Of a DNA stretch of 64,000 nucleotides, positions 23,858-32,657 are shown piece after piece. The notes under the pieces were generated by a model. The model did not search any database, was not told the origin of the DNA, and was given only the letters and a program-made list of their open reading frames with translations. A program made the translations under genes and the position numbers. Position 1 is the first letter of the stretch. Every line of letters starts with the position of its first letter. This stretch comes from Streptomyces pseudovenezuelae. GTDB lineage: Bacteria; Actinomycetota; Actinomycetes; Streptomycetales; Streptomycetaceae. The stretch lies in contig NZ_KQ948146.1 of NCBI RefSeq assembly GCF_001513955.1, forward strand, positions 222,476-286,475, written 5' to 3'.

Positions 23858-25762
23858 TCAGCGCCTGCCGCCGTAGCCGCCGCCTCCGTACCCGTAGCCC
23901 CAGCCGTAGCCGCCGCCGTACCCGCCGCCGTCCTGGCCGCCCCAGGAGCAGGCGTACGGGTTGGCGGAGCAGTTGTCGCTCGTCGACGGGCTGCTTGACG
24001 GGGTCGGCGTGGCCGTCGGGGTGGCGGACGCCTTCGGGGTCGGTGGGGGTGTCCTGGTGGGCGCGGGCGCGGACTTCGGGGTCGGTGCGGGGCTGCTGTC
24101 CGCGTCCCAGTTGACCGCTTCCATCTGCGGGTCGGTCTTCGAGGTGTCGAACACCCAACGCTGCGCGGGGCCGTCGTCGCGGTTCTTCAGGACCAGCGCG
24201 CCGGATCCGTCGGTGGCGGCCGGCGTCAGGGCGAGGTCCTGGTCCCAGCGCGGTACGAGGGTGCCCTGGAGGGTGAAGTCGTAGCGGATGTCCTTGGCCT
24301 CGGGCGCGGTGGCGCCGCCGCAGGTCGCGAGGCGCACCGAGAAGCCGAGGTGGGAGTCCAGGCACAGGTCGGGGTCGGCGGCGCTGCGCAGCAGTCCGTC
24401 GGTCTCGTACGTCCACTGCTGGCCCTCGGCCCCGGAGCACTTGGCGAGTTCCGTCTCGACGCCCTGGGCGATCTTCTTGCCGACGACGCCGACGCACAGC
24501 CCGGACTCGACGTTGTGCAGGCGGCCGCGCAGGTCGCCCTGGCGTGCCTCGCCGGCCCCGGCCCAGGACGGGTCGCTGGTCGCGGAGGCCGTGTCGGAGC
24601 CGGACGCCTCGGACGGGGTGCCGTCGGCGGGGGCCTTGTCGTCCGAGTGGAACGAGGACCACATGACCAGGGGAAGGACGACGAGCCCGCTCACCGTCAG
24701 GACGGCCGCGGCGAGGTTGCGGCGGGAGGTACGGCGGGCGGCCTTGTGGGCCGAGCGGCGGGCGGCCGAGCGCGTACGGGAGCCGGGATCGGCGGGCGCC
24801 GCGGCGGCGGGTCCGGGAGCGGCGGCTGTGCTCTGGCCGGGGGCGGGGAAGGGCATCGGCGTACCGAAGGCCTCTGCCACGAACGGCCGTTCCGGGGCGT
24901 GCTGTCGGGCCTCCTGCGCCGCGCCCGTGTCGTCGAGGCTCAGCCGTGCCTGCACATAGGCGGCGGCACCCCAGCCGAGCACGGCCTCGGCGAGGGCGAG
25001 GCCGAGCTGCCCGTTGAACTGGTGCAGTTGGTCGGCGGTGTGCATGCAGTGCCTGCACCGCTCCAGGTGCTCGCGCAGATCGGGGTCGAGTTCGACACCG
25101 CCGCGCCGGTAGGTCACGTCGAGCAGCCGCAGATAGTGCCGGCACTCCTGCTCGGGGGCGAGTTCACGGTGGACCTGGAGGCATTCCTCGCGCAACCGCT
25201 CGCGGGCCCGGCGGAGTTCGACGCCGGCGTCCTCCTCGTCCAGGCCGAGCAGAGCCGCGGGAACGCCGATCGGCTCGGCCTCGACCTCGGTGTGCCACAG
25301 CAGGCAGCGGGCGGACTGCTGCAGGCGCTGGAAGGCACCGGACAGCAGACGCCGCTCGGCGGGGGGCAGAAGGCGGGCCGCGGCTCTGTCGCCGCCCGCC
25401 TCGGTTCTCAGCGTGGGGTGGAGCATCTCCCGTCGGCCGTCGGAGTCCCACTCGGCCGCGATCCGGCGGACGGTGACGAGCAGATGGGGCCGCCACGCGG
25501 CGGTGGGCCCGGTGTGCCGCAGGGATTCGCCGAAGAGGCGGGTGAACGCTGCCGTGGTGAGCATGCCCGCGGGGCGGGGACCGTCGGTGCACAGCCGCGC
25601 GTAGGCGAAGGCGGCTTCCCAGTGCCGGTCGAGAAGTTCACCGACGGGCTGCAGGGCCGGCGTCGTGCCGCTCCACTTCTTGAGCTCGGCGCTCAGCTGT
25701 TCGTCCGTGACGTCGTACGGGCGAACCGGAGACGGGGAATTCGACAGGCCTGCGTCATTCAC
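23858..25762 (-). CDS. Sigma-like / zinc-finger / membrane / ricin-lectin fusion protein (copy 2)
   Basis: A 634-residue paralog of the 7424-9040 protein. Sigma-like helices occupy about 20-215 (LLDRHWEAAFAYARLC; FQRLQQSARCLLWHTEVEAEP), the zinc finger has HLERCRHC at about 230, the membrane helix is at about 347-369, and the ricin-like domain spans about 414-548 (QQWTYETDGLLRSAADPDLC, QRWVFD). Beyond copy 1 it has a Pro/Thr/Ser linker and a 25-residue Gly/Tyr-rich tail (GYGGGYGWGYGYGG), possibly wall-associated. The GTG at 25762 is preferred because GGGAGGAAA lies eight bases before it; an ATG at 25807 is in frame but lacks a ribosome site. It is convergent with the transporter, six bases away. 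Confidence 0.8.
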   Translation of the reverse strand: MNDAGLSNSPSPVRPYDVTDEQLSAELKKWSGTTPALQPVGELLDRHWEAAFAYARLCTDGPRPAGMLTTAAFTRLFGESLRHTGPTAAWRPHLLVTVRRIAAEWDSDGRREMLHPTLRTEAGGDRAAARLLPPAERRLLSGAFQRLQQSARCLLWHTEVEAEPIGVPAALLGLDEEDAGVELRRARERLREECLQVHRELAPEQECRHYLRLLDVTYRRGGVELDPDLREHLERCRHCMHTADQLHQFNGQLGLALAEAVLGWGAAAYVQARLSLDDTGAAQEARQHAPERPFVAEAFGTPMPFPAPGQSTAAAPGPAAAAPADPGSRTRSAARRSAHKAARRTSRRNLAAAVLTVSGLVVLPLVMWSSFHSDDKAPADGTPSEASGSDTASATSDPSWAGAGEARQGDLRGRLHNVESGLCVGVVGKKIAQGVETELAKCSGAEGQQWTYETDGLLRSAADPDLCLDSHLGFSVRLATCGGATAPEAKDIRYDFTLQGTLVPRWDQDLALTPAATDGSGALVLKNRDDGPAQRWVFDTSKTDPQMEAVNWDADSSPAPTPKSAPAPTRTPPPTPKASATPTATPTPSSSPSTSDNCSANPYACSWGGQDGGGYGGGYGWGYGYGGGGYGGRR

Positions 25763-26137
25763 GGCGGCATTTCCTCCCGAGGGCATGCTGCATTGCTTAA
25801 AGTCCATACCAATGGGTACGTCCGCCTGGGGCAGCTCTTTTGAAGCGTGAAGGGCGTACGGAGGGGGTCAGGAGCACACAGGGGGAATATGCATTGTCTG
25901 TGTGCTGACAAGGCACACCTTTGCACAGGTCAGGGACGCCCAACAAGTGATCCCACGGTTTTGCGCGTCCCGTCCGCCCGGCACAGATAGACAATGCGTC
26001 AACACCGATGCCCCGATGATTGCCGCTCTCCTGATTGCCCCGTCGGAAACAGGATTCAGTTAACTCCGAGAAGAGATCCAGCCAACCATTGAACCTCCAC
26101 TACACAGCGCTTCCGGGCGGCCCCATGATGTCATGCC
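25763..26137. other. Non-coding region between lectin-fusion copy 2 and the AraC gene
   Basis: 375 bases that appear non-coding. It contains the 33-bp element shared with copy 1, AT-richer sequence (25990-26100) and the short untranslated leader of the lectin-fusion gene. No convincing hairpin terminator for the AraC-type gene was found. Confidence 0.55.
25916..25948 (-). promoter_or_regulatory. Conserved upstream element, copy 2 (shared with 9218-9250)
   Basis: Matches 9218-9250 at 26 of 33 positions, with conserved blocks TTGCACA, GTCA and CCAACAAG, and in the same orientation and similar distance from its gene. Conservation amid diverged flanks points to a functional promoter or operator for both paralogs. 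Confidence 0.65.
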
Positions 26138-27064
26138 TCAACCATTGAGCACGGCGGCCCGGTAGGCCCCGGGCGGTGTCCCGTAGCGGTCGCGGAAGAC
26201 CCGGTTGAAGTGGAAGGGGCTGGCGAAGCCCGAGGCGGCGGCGACGCGTTCCACGGACAGGTCGGTGCTTTCCAGCAGCCGGGCGGCGTGCTGCAGTCGC
26301 GCCTCGCGCAGTGCCCGCATGGGCGAGCGGCCCGACTGCCGGGTGAAGAGGTGGGCGAACCGGGACGGGGACAGCGCGACCTCGCCGGCGAGCGACCGGA
26401 CGGTGTGCGGGGCGCCGGGGTCCGCCGCGATCAACTCCTGGGCACGCCGCACCCGGGGGTCGACATCGCTCCCGGGCCGCGTCCCGTGCGCGGTGCCGGC
26501 GGTGAGCAGGACGACCTCCTCCAGCGCGCCCAGGGCGAGTTCGCGGGCGGTGGTGCCGTGGGCCACGGCGACGGCGACCCGGTCGTCGGGCGGGGCGGTG
26601 TCGGGCGGGGTGCCGGTGCCGGTCCAGCGGGCGTCGGCGAGCATTCGGCGAAAGGCCGCCTCGATACGGACGTGCGGCCCGTCGCCCGCGGGGCCGGGGC
26701 TGACGACGTACAGGCCGTCTCCCCTCTCGTGCGGCCCCAGCCAGGCGCTCCAGGCGGGTCTGGCTCCGCAGTGCGCCCACCAGAACTCCCAGTGGTCGGC
26801 GCCCTGTCGGACGCCGTAGCGGTGCGCGGTGCCGGGGGCGAGCACCACCAGGTCCCCGGCGCCGGCCCCGGTCTCGGTCCGTCCCTGACGCAGGGTGCCC
26901 CGGCCGCCCACCGTCCAGGTGAACAGCCAGCTGTCGGCGCCGCGCGGTCGCTGGACGGCGTAGCCCGGGAGTTCGTCGTAGCGGCCGACGACCACGAGGC
27001 CCGGTGGCGGTCCGGGGTCGCCGGACGCAGCGGTCTCGGGCAATCCGTCGGCGGTCACGGGCAT
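26138..27064 (-). CDS. AraC-family transcriptional regulator
   Basis: A 308-residue regulator with an N-terminal cupin-like sensing domain (about 20-170; GYAVQRPRGADSWLFTWTVGGRGTL, PGTAHRYGV) and a C-terminal double helix-turn-helix (about 205-305; VRSLAGEVALSPSRFAHLF, SVERVAAASGFASPFHFNRVFRDRYGTPPGAYR). It is divergent from the PhyH-type dioxygenase with 73 bases between starts, so it most likely controls that gene in response to a small molecule such as a sugar. Confidence 0.9.
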   Translation of the reverse strand: MPVTADGLPETAASGDPGPPPGLVVVGRYDELPGYAVQRPRGADSWLFTWTVGGRGTLRQGRTETGAGAGDLVVLAPGTAHRYGVRQGADHWEFWWAHCGARPAWSAWLGPHERGDGLYVVSPGPAGDGPHVRIEAAFRRMLADARWTGTGTPPDTAPPDDRVAVAVAHGTTARELALGALEEVVLLTAGTAHGTRPGSDVDPRVRRAQELIAADPGAPHTVRSLAGEVALSPSRFAHLFTRQSGRSPMRALREARLQHAARLLESTDLSVERVAAASGFASPFHFNRVFRDRYGTPPGAYRAAVLNG

Positions 27065-27137
27065 CCTCCTCGCACGGGCTGCGGCCTAGCGTGACGAGTG
27101 GAACACATTCGAACAGGGACGACCAGGGAGTGGCCGC

Positions 27138-27938
27138 ATGACAGTCACAGGCATCGAGACAGGGGTCCGGCAGTTCCAGGAGGACGGCTTCATGGTCGTC
27201 CGCGGACTGTTCGCACGTGACGAGATCGACGCGCTGTGCGGACAGTTCACGGCACTGCACGCGGGCGGGCCGGTACCGGGGCACTTCGAGCCGAGTGCGC
27301 CGGGCGGGTCGACGGACCCGCTGCGCAGGTATCCGCGCGTGATGCAGCCGCACGAGATCAACGAGCTCGCGCTGCGGTTCCTGCTGGACGCCCGGCTGCG
27401 GGAGGTGCTGGAGACGCTGCTCGGCGAGGAGGTGCTGGCCGCGCAGAGCATGTTCTACTTCAAGCCGCCGGGGGCGCGGGGACAGGCGCTGCACCAGGAC
27501 AACTTCTATCTGCGCGTCGAGCCGGGCACGTGCGTCGCCGCCTGGGTGGCCTGCGACGAGATCGACCGGGACAACGGCGGGCTGGAAGTCGTCCCGGGCA
27601 CGCACCGGATGGACCTGTTCTGCCCCGAACTCGCGGACTCGCAGGTGTCGTTCGCGCGGGAGTACGTGGCACCGCCGCCGGGGCTCACCGCGACTCCCGT
27701 CGACATGGCGCCGGGGGACGTCCTTTTCTTCAACGGCAGCCTGGTGCACGGGTCGCAGCCCAACCGCACGGCCGAGCGGTTCCGGCGCTCGTTCATCGGG
27801 CACTACGTGGGAGCTTCCACCGAGCGGATCGGCCACTACTACCGGACGTTGTCGATGAGCGGTGCGCGGGTGCCGTTGCCGGAGAGCGAGGGGGCGGGTC
27901 CGTGCGGTACGGAGTTCGCACCGCACGGACCGCACTAG
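27138..27938 (+). CDS. PhyH-family Fe(II)/2OG dioxygenase
   Basis: A 266-residue phytanoyl-CoA dioxygenase family enzyme. The metal triad is His-X-Asp in ALHQDNFYLR (about residues 119-121) and the distal His in GSLVHGSQPN (about 199), with the 2OG-binding Arg in RFRRSF. GGLEVVPGTHRMDLF is a family signature. It should hydroxylate a small molecule or lipid; the substrate is unknown. The start follows AGGGAGTGG. Divergent pairing with an AraC regulator suggests a substrate-induced catabolic step. Confidence 0.9.
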   Translation: MTVTGIETGVRQFQEDGFMVVRGLFARDEIDALCGQFTALHAGGPVPGHFEPSAPGGSTDPLRRYPRVMQPHEINELALRFLLDARLREVLETLLGEEVLAAQSMFYFKPPGARGQALHQDNFYLRVEPGTCVAAWVACDEIDRDNGGLEVVPGTHRMDLFCPELADSQVSFAREYVAPPPGLTATPVDMAPGDVLFFNGSLVHGSQPNRTAERFRRSFIGHYVGASTERIGHYYRTLSMSGARVPLPESEGAGPCGTEFAPHGPH

Positions 27939-27965
27939 CCGGCCCGGGTGCGGGCGGGACCTGCC

Positions 27966-28937
27966 TCAGCTGTGACCGACGACGGGGCGGGCCGTGTACG
28001 GCCCCTCCAGTTCCTCGATCTCCTTGTCGCTGAGCTCCAGTTCGACCGCCGCCACCGCGTCCTCGATGTGGTGCGGCCTGCCCGCGCCCACGATCGGGGC
28101 CGCCACCGTGTCCTGGGCCAGCAGCCAGGCCAGGGCCACCTGGGCACGGGGGACGCCCCGCTCGACGGCGATGCGGGTGACGGCCTCGACGATGGCGCGG
28201 TCGCCCTCCTGGTAGAGGCGGCTGCCGAAGTCGTCGGCGGAGCTGCGGTCGGTGACCGTGCCCCAGTCCCGGGTCAGGCGACCGCGGGCCAGCGGGCTCC
28301 ACGGCAGGGCGCTGACCCCCTGGTCGGCGCAGAGCAGCAGCATCTCGCGCTCCTCCTCGCGGTAGAGGAGGTTGTAGTGGTTCTGCATGGACACGAACCT
28401 GGTCCAGCCGTGCCGCTCGGCGGTGTACTGCATCTTGGAGAACTGCCAGGCGTACATCGAACTGGCCCCGATGTAGCGCACCTTGCCCGCCTTCACCAGG
28501 TCGTGCAGCGCCTCCATCGTCTCCTCGACCGGGGTGTTCGGGTCGAAGCGGTGGATCTGGTAGAGGTCTACGTAGTCGGTGCCGAGGCGCCTGAGGCTGT
28601 GGTCGATCTCCGTCATGATCGCCTTGCGGGACAGCCCGGCGGCGTTCTGTCCGGAGCGCATCCGGCCGTGCACCTTGGTCGCGAGCACGATCTCGTCGCG
28701 GTTCGCGAAGTCCGCGAGGGCCTTGCCGACGATCTCCTCGCTGGTGCCGTCGGAGTAGACGTTGGCGGTGTCGAAGAAGGTGATCCCGGCGTCCAGTGCC
28801 TGCCGTATCAGCGGCCGGGACGCCTCCTCGTCGAGGGTCCACTCGTGCACGCCGCGGTCCGGCAGGCCGTAGGACATGCATCCCAGACAGATCCGCGAGA
28901 CGTCCAGGCCCGTCGAACCGAGCTTCACGTACTGCAT
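27966..28937 (-). CDS. Aldo/keto reductase
   Basis: A 323-residue NADPH-dependent aldo/keto reductase with a TIM barrel. The tetrad is visible: Asp and Tyr in FFDTANVYSDGTSEE (about 54-60), Lys in LATKVHG (about 88) and His in LYQIHRFD (about 130). The C-terminal cofactor segment APIVGAGRPHHIEDAV is typical of AKR11/13-like enzymes. It lies 94 bases beyond a flavoprotein gene on the same strand and may share its transcript. The carbonyl substrate cannot be inferred. Confidence 0.92.
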   Translation of the reverse strand: MQYVKLGSTGLDVSRICLGCMSYGLPDRGVHEWTLDEEASRPLIRQALDAGITFFDTANVYSDGTSEEIVGKALADFANRDEIVLATKVHGRMRSGQNAAGLSRKAIMTEIDHSLRRLGTDYVDLYQIHRFDPNTPVEETMEALHDLVKAGKVRYIGASSMYAWQFSKMQYTAERHGWTRFVSMQNHYNLLYREEEREMLLLCADQGVSALPWSPLARGRLTRDWGTVTDRSSADDFGSRLYQEGDRAIVEAVTRIAVERGVPRAQVALAWLLAQDTVAAPIVGAGRPHHIEDAVAAVELELSDKEIEELEGPYTARPVVGHS

Positions 28938-29031
28938 CGTTGCTGCTCCTGCCTTCGAGAGGGGTCCGAAGGGGAGCCTACGATTCAGGTGCGCCCGGTG
29001 TCCCCGGGTCGGAGACCCGCGTTCACCCTCT

Positions 29032-29550
29032 CTACGGCTCCACCAGATCCAGCGCCCGCTCCCACCCGAACTCCTCCCCCTCGGCGCCCCGGTAGGGATA
29101 CCCGAACCGTACGCCCGTCCCCCGCAGCCGGATCAGGCTCTCCTGATAGGCGGGGTGAGCGGCGAGGTCGTCGGAGACACAGGTCAGGACGCCGACCGGG
29201 ACGCCCCGGCCGACCACCTCGCACAGCGTGCCCACGGCGAGGGTGTCGGCGATTCCGGCCGCCCACTTGTTGATCGTGTTGAAGGTGGCCGGGGCGACCA
29301 CGACGGCGTCCGGGTCCGGGAAGGGCCGCGGGTCCCCCGGGCGGCGCCACGCGGAACGGATCGGGTGGCCGGTCTGCGCCTCGACGGCGGCCGTGTCGAA
29401 GAAGCCGTCCATGGCGGTGGGGGTGGCGATGACGCCCACCTGCCACTCCCGCTCCTGCGCGGCGGTGATCAGCTTGCCGACGTCCGCCGCGATGCCGGCG
29501 GCGCAGACCACGACGTACAAGAAGGGCGGTATCTCGTCGCGTTCGCTCAC
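29032..29550 (-). CDS. Flavoprotein (HFCD/Dfp-type) family protein
   Basis: A 172-residue Rossmann-like flavoprotein related to phosphopantothenoylcysteine decarboxylase and EpiD. The signatures are VVVCAAGIAAD at the N-terminus, the FMN/active-site segment VVAPATFNTINKWAAGIADTLA (about 86-107) and PVGVLTCVSDDLAAHP. The catalytic His of true decarboxylases is not evident. The start is GTG. It begins 9 bases after the NTF2-like gene ends, so the two form an operon controlled by the TetR operators upstream. Confidence 0.85.
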   Translation of the reverse strand: MSERDEIPPFLYVVVCAAGIAADVGKLITAAQEREWQVGVIATPTAMDGFFDTAAVEAQTGHPIRSAWRRPGDPRPFPDPDAVVVAPATFNTINKWAAGIADTLAVGTLCEVVGRGVPVGVLTCVSDDLAAHPAYQESLIRLRGTGVRFGYPYRGAEGEEFGWERALDLVEP

Positions 29551-29559
29551 GCCGGCACC

Positions 29560-30018
29560 CTACTGAAGCGGGAAGGACTGCCCCCGCTCGCTCTCCGGCC
29601 GCGGCCCGCGGATCCGGCGCTCCCCCTCCTCGACGGGGACGTCGTTGATGCTCGCCTCGCGCCGGGTCATCAGGCCGTGCTCGTCGAACTCCCACAGCTC
29701 GTTGCCGTACGAGCGCCACCACCGCCCCTCGGTGTCCTGGCACTCGTACTGGAAACGGACCGCGATGCGGTTGCCGTCGTACGCCCACAGGTCCTTGCGC
29801 AGGGCGTACTCCCGCTCGCGTGCCCACTTCGCGGTGAGGAAGGCGACGATCTCGGCGCGGCCGGTGACGAAGGTGCCGCGGTTGCGCCACACAGAGTCCT
29901 CGGAGTAGGCGAGCGCCACCCGCTGCGGATCGCGGGTGTTCCAGGCGTCCTCGGCGGCCTGCACCTTCTGGGCGGCGCTCTCGCGGGTGAAAGGCGGCAG
30001 GGGTGGGCGGTCGGTCAT
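29560..30018 (-). CDS. NTF2-like protein (DUF1348)
   Basis: A 152-residue protein of the nuclear-transport-factor-2-like DUF1348 group: [52 protein letters not shown] and [17 protein letters not shown] are recognisable. The cone-like fold suits small-molecule binding or catalysis, but no function is established. ATG 30018 has GGAGG five bases before it. It is divergent from a TetR gene, with two operators between them, so it is probably the main target of that repressor together with the downstream flavoprotein. Confidence 0.88.
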   Translation of the reverse strand: MTDRPPLPPFTRESAAQKVQAAEDAWNTRDPQRVALAYSEDSVWRNRGTFVTGRAEIVAFLTAKWAREREYALRKDLWAYDGNRIAVRFQYECQDTEGRWWRSYGNELWEFDEHGLMTRREASINDVPVEEGERRIRGPRPESERGQSFPLQ

Positions 30019-30051
30019 GTCGTCCTCCGTGGCCGGGCGGCCGAACAGGGG

Positions 30052-30102
30052 GAGAACGTGCGTTCTCCGGGTGGCTGCTACCGTAGGAGAACGCACGTTC
30101 TC
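30052..30102. promoter_or_regulatory. Two 16-bp TetR-type operators in a divergent promoter
   Basis: GAGAACGTGCGTTCTC (30052-30067) and GAGAACGCACGTTCTC (30087-30102) are exact reverse complements of each other, and each is itself a near-perfect palindrome with 7-bp arms. Their centres are 35 bases apart. They sit between the NTF2-like and TetR genes, as expected for autoregulation plus target control. Confidence 0.85.
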
Positions 30103-30121
30103 GCGTCAAGGAGGAGCTTCC

Positions 30122-30673
30122 ATGGACAGCGCAGTGGCCCGTGAGCGGGTGCTGGACGCCGCCGAGGAGCTGTTCTACGGGCGGGGCATCCAGTCCGTCG
30201 GCATGGACGCCGTACGGGGCGCGTCCGGGGTGTCGCTCAAGCGGCTCTACCAGCTGTTCCCGGCGAAGGAGCAGCTGGTGGAGGCGTATCTGGAGCGGCG
30301 GGACGGACGATGGCGGGGTCGGCTGGCCGCGTTCGTGGAACTCCGGCCGACCCCTGAGGAGCGGATCCTCGCGGTCTTCGACTGGCTGGAGGAGTGGTTC
30401 GGCGAGGAGGGCTTCCGCGGGTGCGCGTGGATCAACTCGTACGGCGAGCTGGGCGCGACCTCGGACCGGGTGGCGGCCCAGGTCCGGGCGCACAAGAGGG
30501 CGTTCGCGGACTACCTCGCTTCCCTCGTGGCCGCGGCGGGACGGCCCGCGGCACTGGCCGGGCCGCTCTTCCTGCTCGCCGAGGGAGCCATGGTGACGGC
30601 GGGGATCACACGGAGCACCCGCCCTGCCGCCGAGGCCCGCGAGGCGGCCCGGCTGCTGCTGGACCCCCGCTGA
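30122..30673 (+). CDS. TetR-family repressor
   Basis: A 183-residue TetR regulator. The N-terminal helix-turn-helix reads RVLDAAEELFYGRGIQSVGMDAVRGASGVSLKRLYQLFPAKEQLVEAYL (residues 9-57). The rest is the ligand-binding helical domain, with a Trp-rich segment (DWLEEWFGEEGFRGCAWINSYGE). AAGGAGGAG precedes the ATG. Two inverted operators lie 20-70 bases upstream. It likely represses itself and the divergent DUF1348-flavoprotein pair until a ligand, perhaps a xenobiotic, binds. Confidence 0.93.
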   Translation: MDSAVARERVLDAAEELFYGRGIQSVGMDAVRGASGVSLKRLYQLFPAKEQLVEAYLERRDGRWRGRLAAFVELRPTPEERILAVFDWLEEWFGEEGFRGCAWINSYGELGATSDRVAAQVRAHKRAFADYLASLVAAAGRPAALAGPLFLLAEGAMVTAGITRSTRPAAEAREAARLLLDPR

Positions 30674-30674
30674 A

Positions 30675-30710
30675 CGCCGGCCGACGACCGGCGCCGTGAC
30701 CCGGTCACGG
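30675..30710 (+). terminator. Possible terminator between convergent tetR and ferredoxin genes
   Basis: Two adjacent inverted repeats: CGCCGG/CCGGCG around 7 bases (30675-30693), then CCGTGACC/GGTCACGG around one base (30694-30710). They start just after the tetR stop. The second could instead be a protein-binding site. Confidence 0.45.
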
Positions 30711-30856
30711 GCCCGCGCGAGGCAGCCCGCCGCGAGGTCCGCCGTACCCGCCAGGCGCGTCAGCGGACGGGCCGGGCGAGCTCGGCGGCCACGAAGTACG
30801 GCTTCCGCCCGCCGGCTGGGGATGTGGTGCGCCGGGCCGGCTGCGGCGGGGCGAGC

Positions 30857-31090
30857 TCAGGAGGCTCGACCCGCCTCGCCGGGTCGGCTCACCGACTCCG
30901 CCACGGTGATGGCGGAGACGGGACAGGACCGGGCTGCCTCCCGGACCATCGGGTCGCCGCCGCCGTCCTCCCTGCCGGGCAGAAGCGTGCTGAAGCCGTC
31001 GTCGTCCTGGGTGAAGACGCCCGGGGCGGCCAGGGCGCACTGGCCCGCCCCGATGCAGACGTCCTTGTCGATGTCGATGTCCAAGCGCAT
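30857..31090 (-). CDS. 3Fe-4S ferredoxin of a P450 system
   Basis: A 77-residue ferredoxin. MRLDIDIDKDVCIGAGQCALAAPGVFTQDDDG and the later RSCPVSAI supply three cluster cysteines (C at 12, 18 and 56), the pattern of 3Fe-4S ferredoxins that serve Streptomyces CYP105 enzymes. It starts 12 bases after the P450 stop and is the obvious electron donor for it. No ferredoxin reductase is nearby, so a shared reductase must be used. Confidence 0.92.
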   Translation of the reverse strand: MRLDIDIDKDVCIGAGQCALAAPGVFTQDDDGFSTLLPGREDGGGDPMVREAARSCPVSAITVAESVSRPGEAGRAS

Positions 31091-31102
31091 CGTCGGAGCC
31101 TC

Positions 31103-32302
31103 TTACCAGGTCACGGGGAGTTCCAGCATCCCCTGGATCGTGTCGCCGGGTTTGAAGGGGATCTTCTCGGCGGGGGCGGCGAGGCGCAGCGTGGGCAGCC
31201 GGTCGAAGAGGGTGCGCAGGGCGATCTCCAGTTCGGCGCGGGCGAGGTTCTGGCCGAGGCACTGGTGGATGCCGAAGCCGAACGCGAGGTGGTGGCGGGC
31301 GGGCCGGTGCCAGTCGAGGGTGTCGGGGGCGGGGTAGACGTCCTCGTCGCGGTTGACGACCGAGGTCGCGAAGACGACCCCCTCGCCGGCGCGGATCGTC
31401 GTCCCGGCCACCTCGATGTCCTCCAGGGCCATCCGCAGCAGTCCGTCGGCGATCGACAGCATCCGCATGAGCTCCTCGACCGCGTTCGGGATCAGCGCGG
31501 GGTGGGTGCGCAACTCGGCCAGCCGGTCGGGGTGTTGGAGGAGGGTGAAGGTGCCGAGCGAGATCATGTTGGCGGTCGTCTCGTGGCCGGCGACCAGCAG
31601 GATGATCGCGAGGGCGATCACTTCCTCACGGTTCAGCTCCCCGTCCCTCAGCTGCCGGTGGACCAGTTCGTCGAGCACGCCGTCGCCGGCCTCCGGTTGC
31701 TTCTGTTTGTGGTCGATCAACTCGTCAACGTACTCCTCGAGTTGGTCGCGGGCGTCCATGACGTCGTCGGCCGTGGGGCCGCGCAGCAGGCGCCGGGACT
31801 GTCCTTCGAAGAAGTCGTGGTCGGCGTAGGGCACGCCGAGCAGAGCGCAGATCACGGTCGAGGGGACGGGCAGCGCGAAGGCGCTCACCAGCTCGGCGGG
31901 CGGCCCCTGGGCGATCATCGCGTCGATGCGTTCGTCGACGATCTCCTGGATGCGGGGGCGGAGTTCGGTGGCCCGGCGGAGCGTGAAGCTGGGGACCATC
32001 AAGCGCCGCTGGACGCGGTGTTCGGGGTCGTCGACGCCGAGCAGCGCGGTCCTGCGGTTCCTGACCGCCGCGAAGCGTGCCGTGGGCGCGGGAAAGCCGT
32101 CACGGGTGCGGTCGGTGGACAGCCGGGGGTCGGCGAGCAGGGCGCGGGCGGTGCCGTGTCCGGTGACCAGCCAGGCCGGACGGCCGTCGAAGAGGGTGAT
32201 CCGGGACAGCGGGCGATCGGCGCGCAGGGGGTCGTAGCCGGTGGGCGGGTGGTAGGGGCAGGTCCGGTCCTGGGGGAAGGCGACGGGTACGGTTTCCGTC
32301 AT
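31103..32302 (-). CDS. Cytochrome P450, CYP105-like
   Basis: A 399-residue soluble P450. The I-helix oxygen motif is LLVAGHETTANM (about 243), the K-helix ExxR is EELMRML in place of the usual ExLR text, and the haem loop is FGFGIHQCLGQNLARAELE with Cys about residue 349. The HQCLGQ loop and the TVPVAFPQDRTCPYHPP N-terminus resemble CYP105 members, which often oxidise xenobiotics or secondary metabolites. It forms a two-gene operon with the ferredoxin. A 19-bp palindrome lies 43 bases upstream of the ATG and is probably the operator. Confidence 0.93.
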   Translation of the reverse strand: MTETVPVAFPQDRTCPYHPPTGYDPLRADRPLSRITLFDGRPAWLVTGHGTARALLADPRLSTDRTRDGFPAPTARFAAVRNRRTALLGVDDPEHRVQRRLMVPSFTLRRATELRPRIQEIVDERIDAMIAQGPPAELVSAFALPVPSTVICALLGVPYADHDFFEGQSRRLLRGPTADDVMDARDQLEEYVDELIDHKQKQPEAGDGVLDELVHRQLRDGELNREEVIALAIILLVAGHETTANMISLGTFTLLQHPDRLAELRTHPALIPNAVEELMRMLSIADGLLRMALEDIEVAGTTIRAGEGVVFATSVVNRDEDVYPAPDTLDWHRPARHHLAFGFGIHQCLGQNLARAELEIALRTLFDRLPTLRLAAPAEKIPFKPGDTIQGMLELPVTW

Positions 32303-32344
32303 GGAAGACCTCGCAGACGAAGAGTGCGTCGTGCAGATCTTCAT

Positions 32345-32363
32345 TAGATGCCCGGGGCATCTA
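32345..32363 (-). promoter_or_regulatory. 19-bp palindrome upstream of the P450-ferredoxin operon
   Basis: TAGATGCC and GGCATCTA form perfect arms around CGG. It is 43-61 bases before the P450 ATG and is followed by TATAG-type AT-rich bases, so it likely overlaps the promoter and binds a dimeric repressor encoded elsewhere. Confidence 0.7.
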
Positions 32364-32657
32364 TAGGGCGACGAGAAGTTCGGCCAGATCGGTGGCGGGG
32401 GCAATCTGGCCGAAGACCGGCGCCGTGGGGCGGGTGACGGAAGGCGGCGGTCACGGCGGGGCGGGCGCGGCGTGCCGGCTCGGCCGCCGTACCGCGTCCA
32501 TCGCACGCGGTATCCGGCCAGGCCCCCGCTCGCCCGGTCCACCAACGGTGGCCATGATCCGCCGTGCGCGGGGGACACGGAGGGGATGATTCCCGTTCAG
32601 GACGGTGTTGAAGTCCTGTGCGGGAAATCCGTAGCGGACAGCGAGGAGACGGAAACC

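Noticed and set aside
30721..30856. Possible small gene between tetR and ferredoxin
   Set aside because: Frames are open only by composition; there is no ribosome site or motif.
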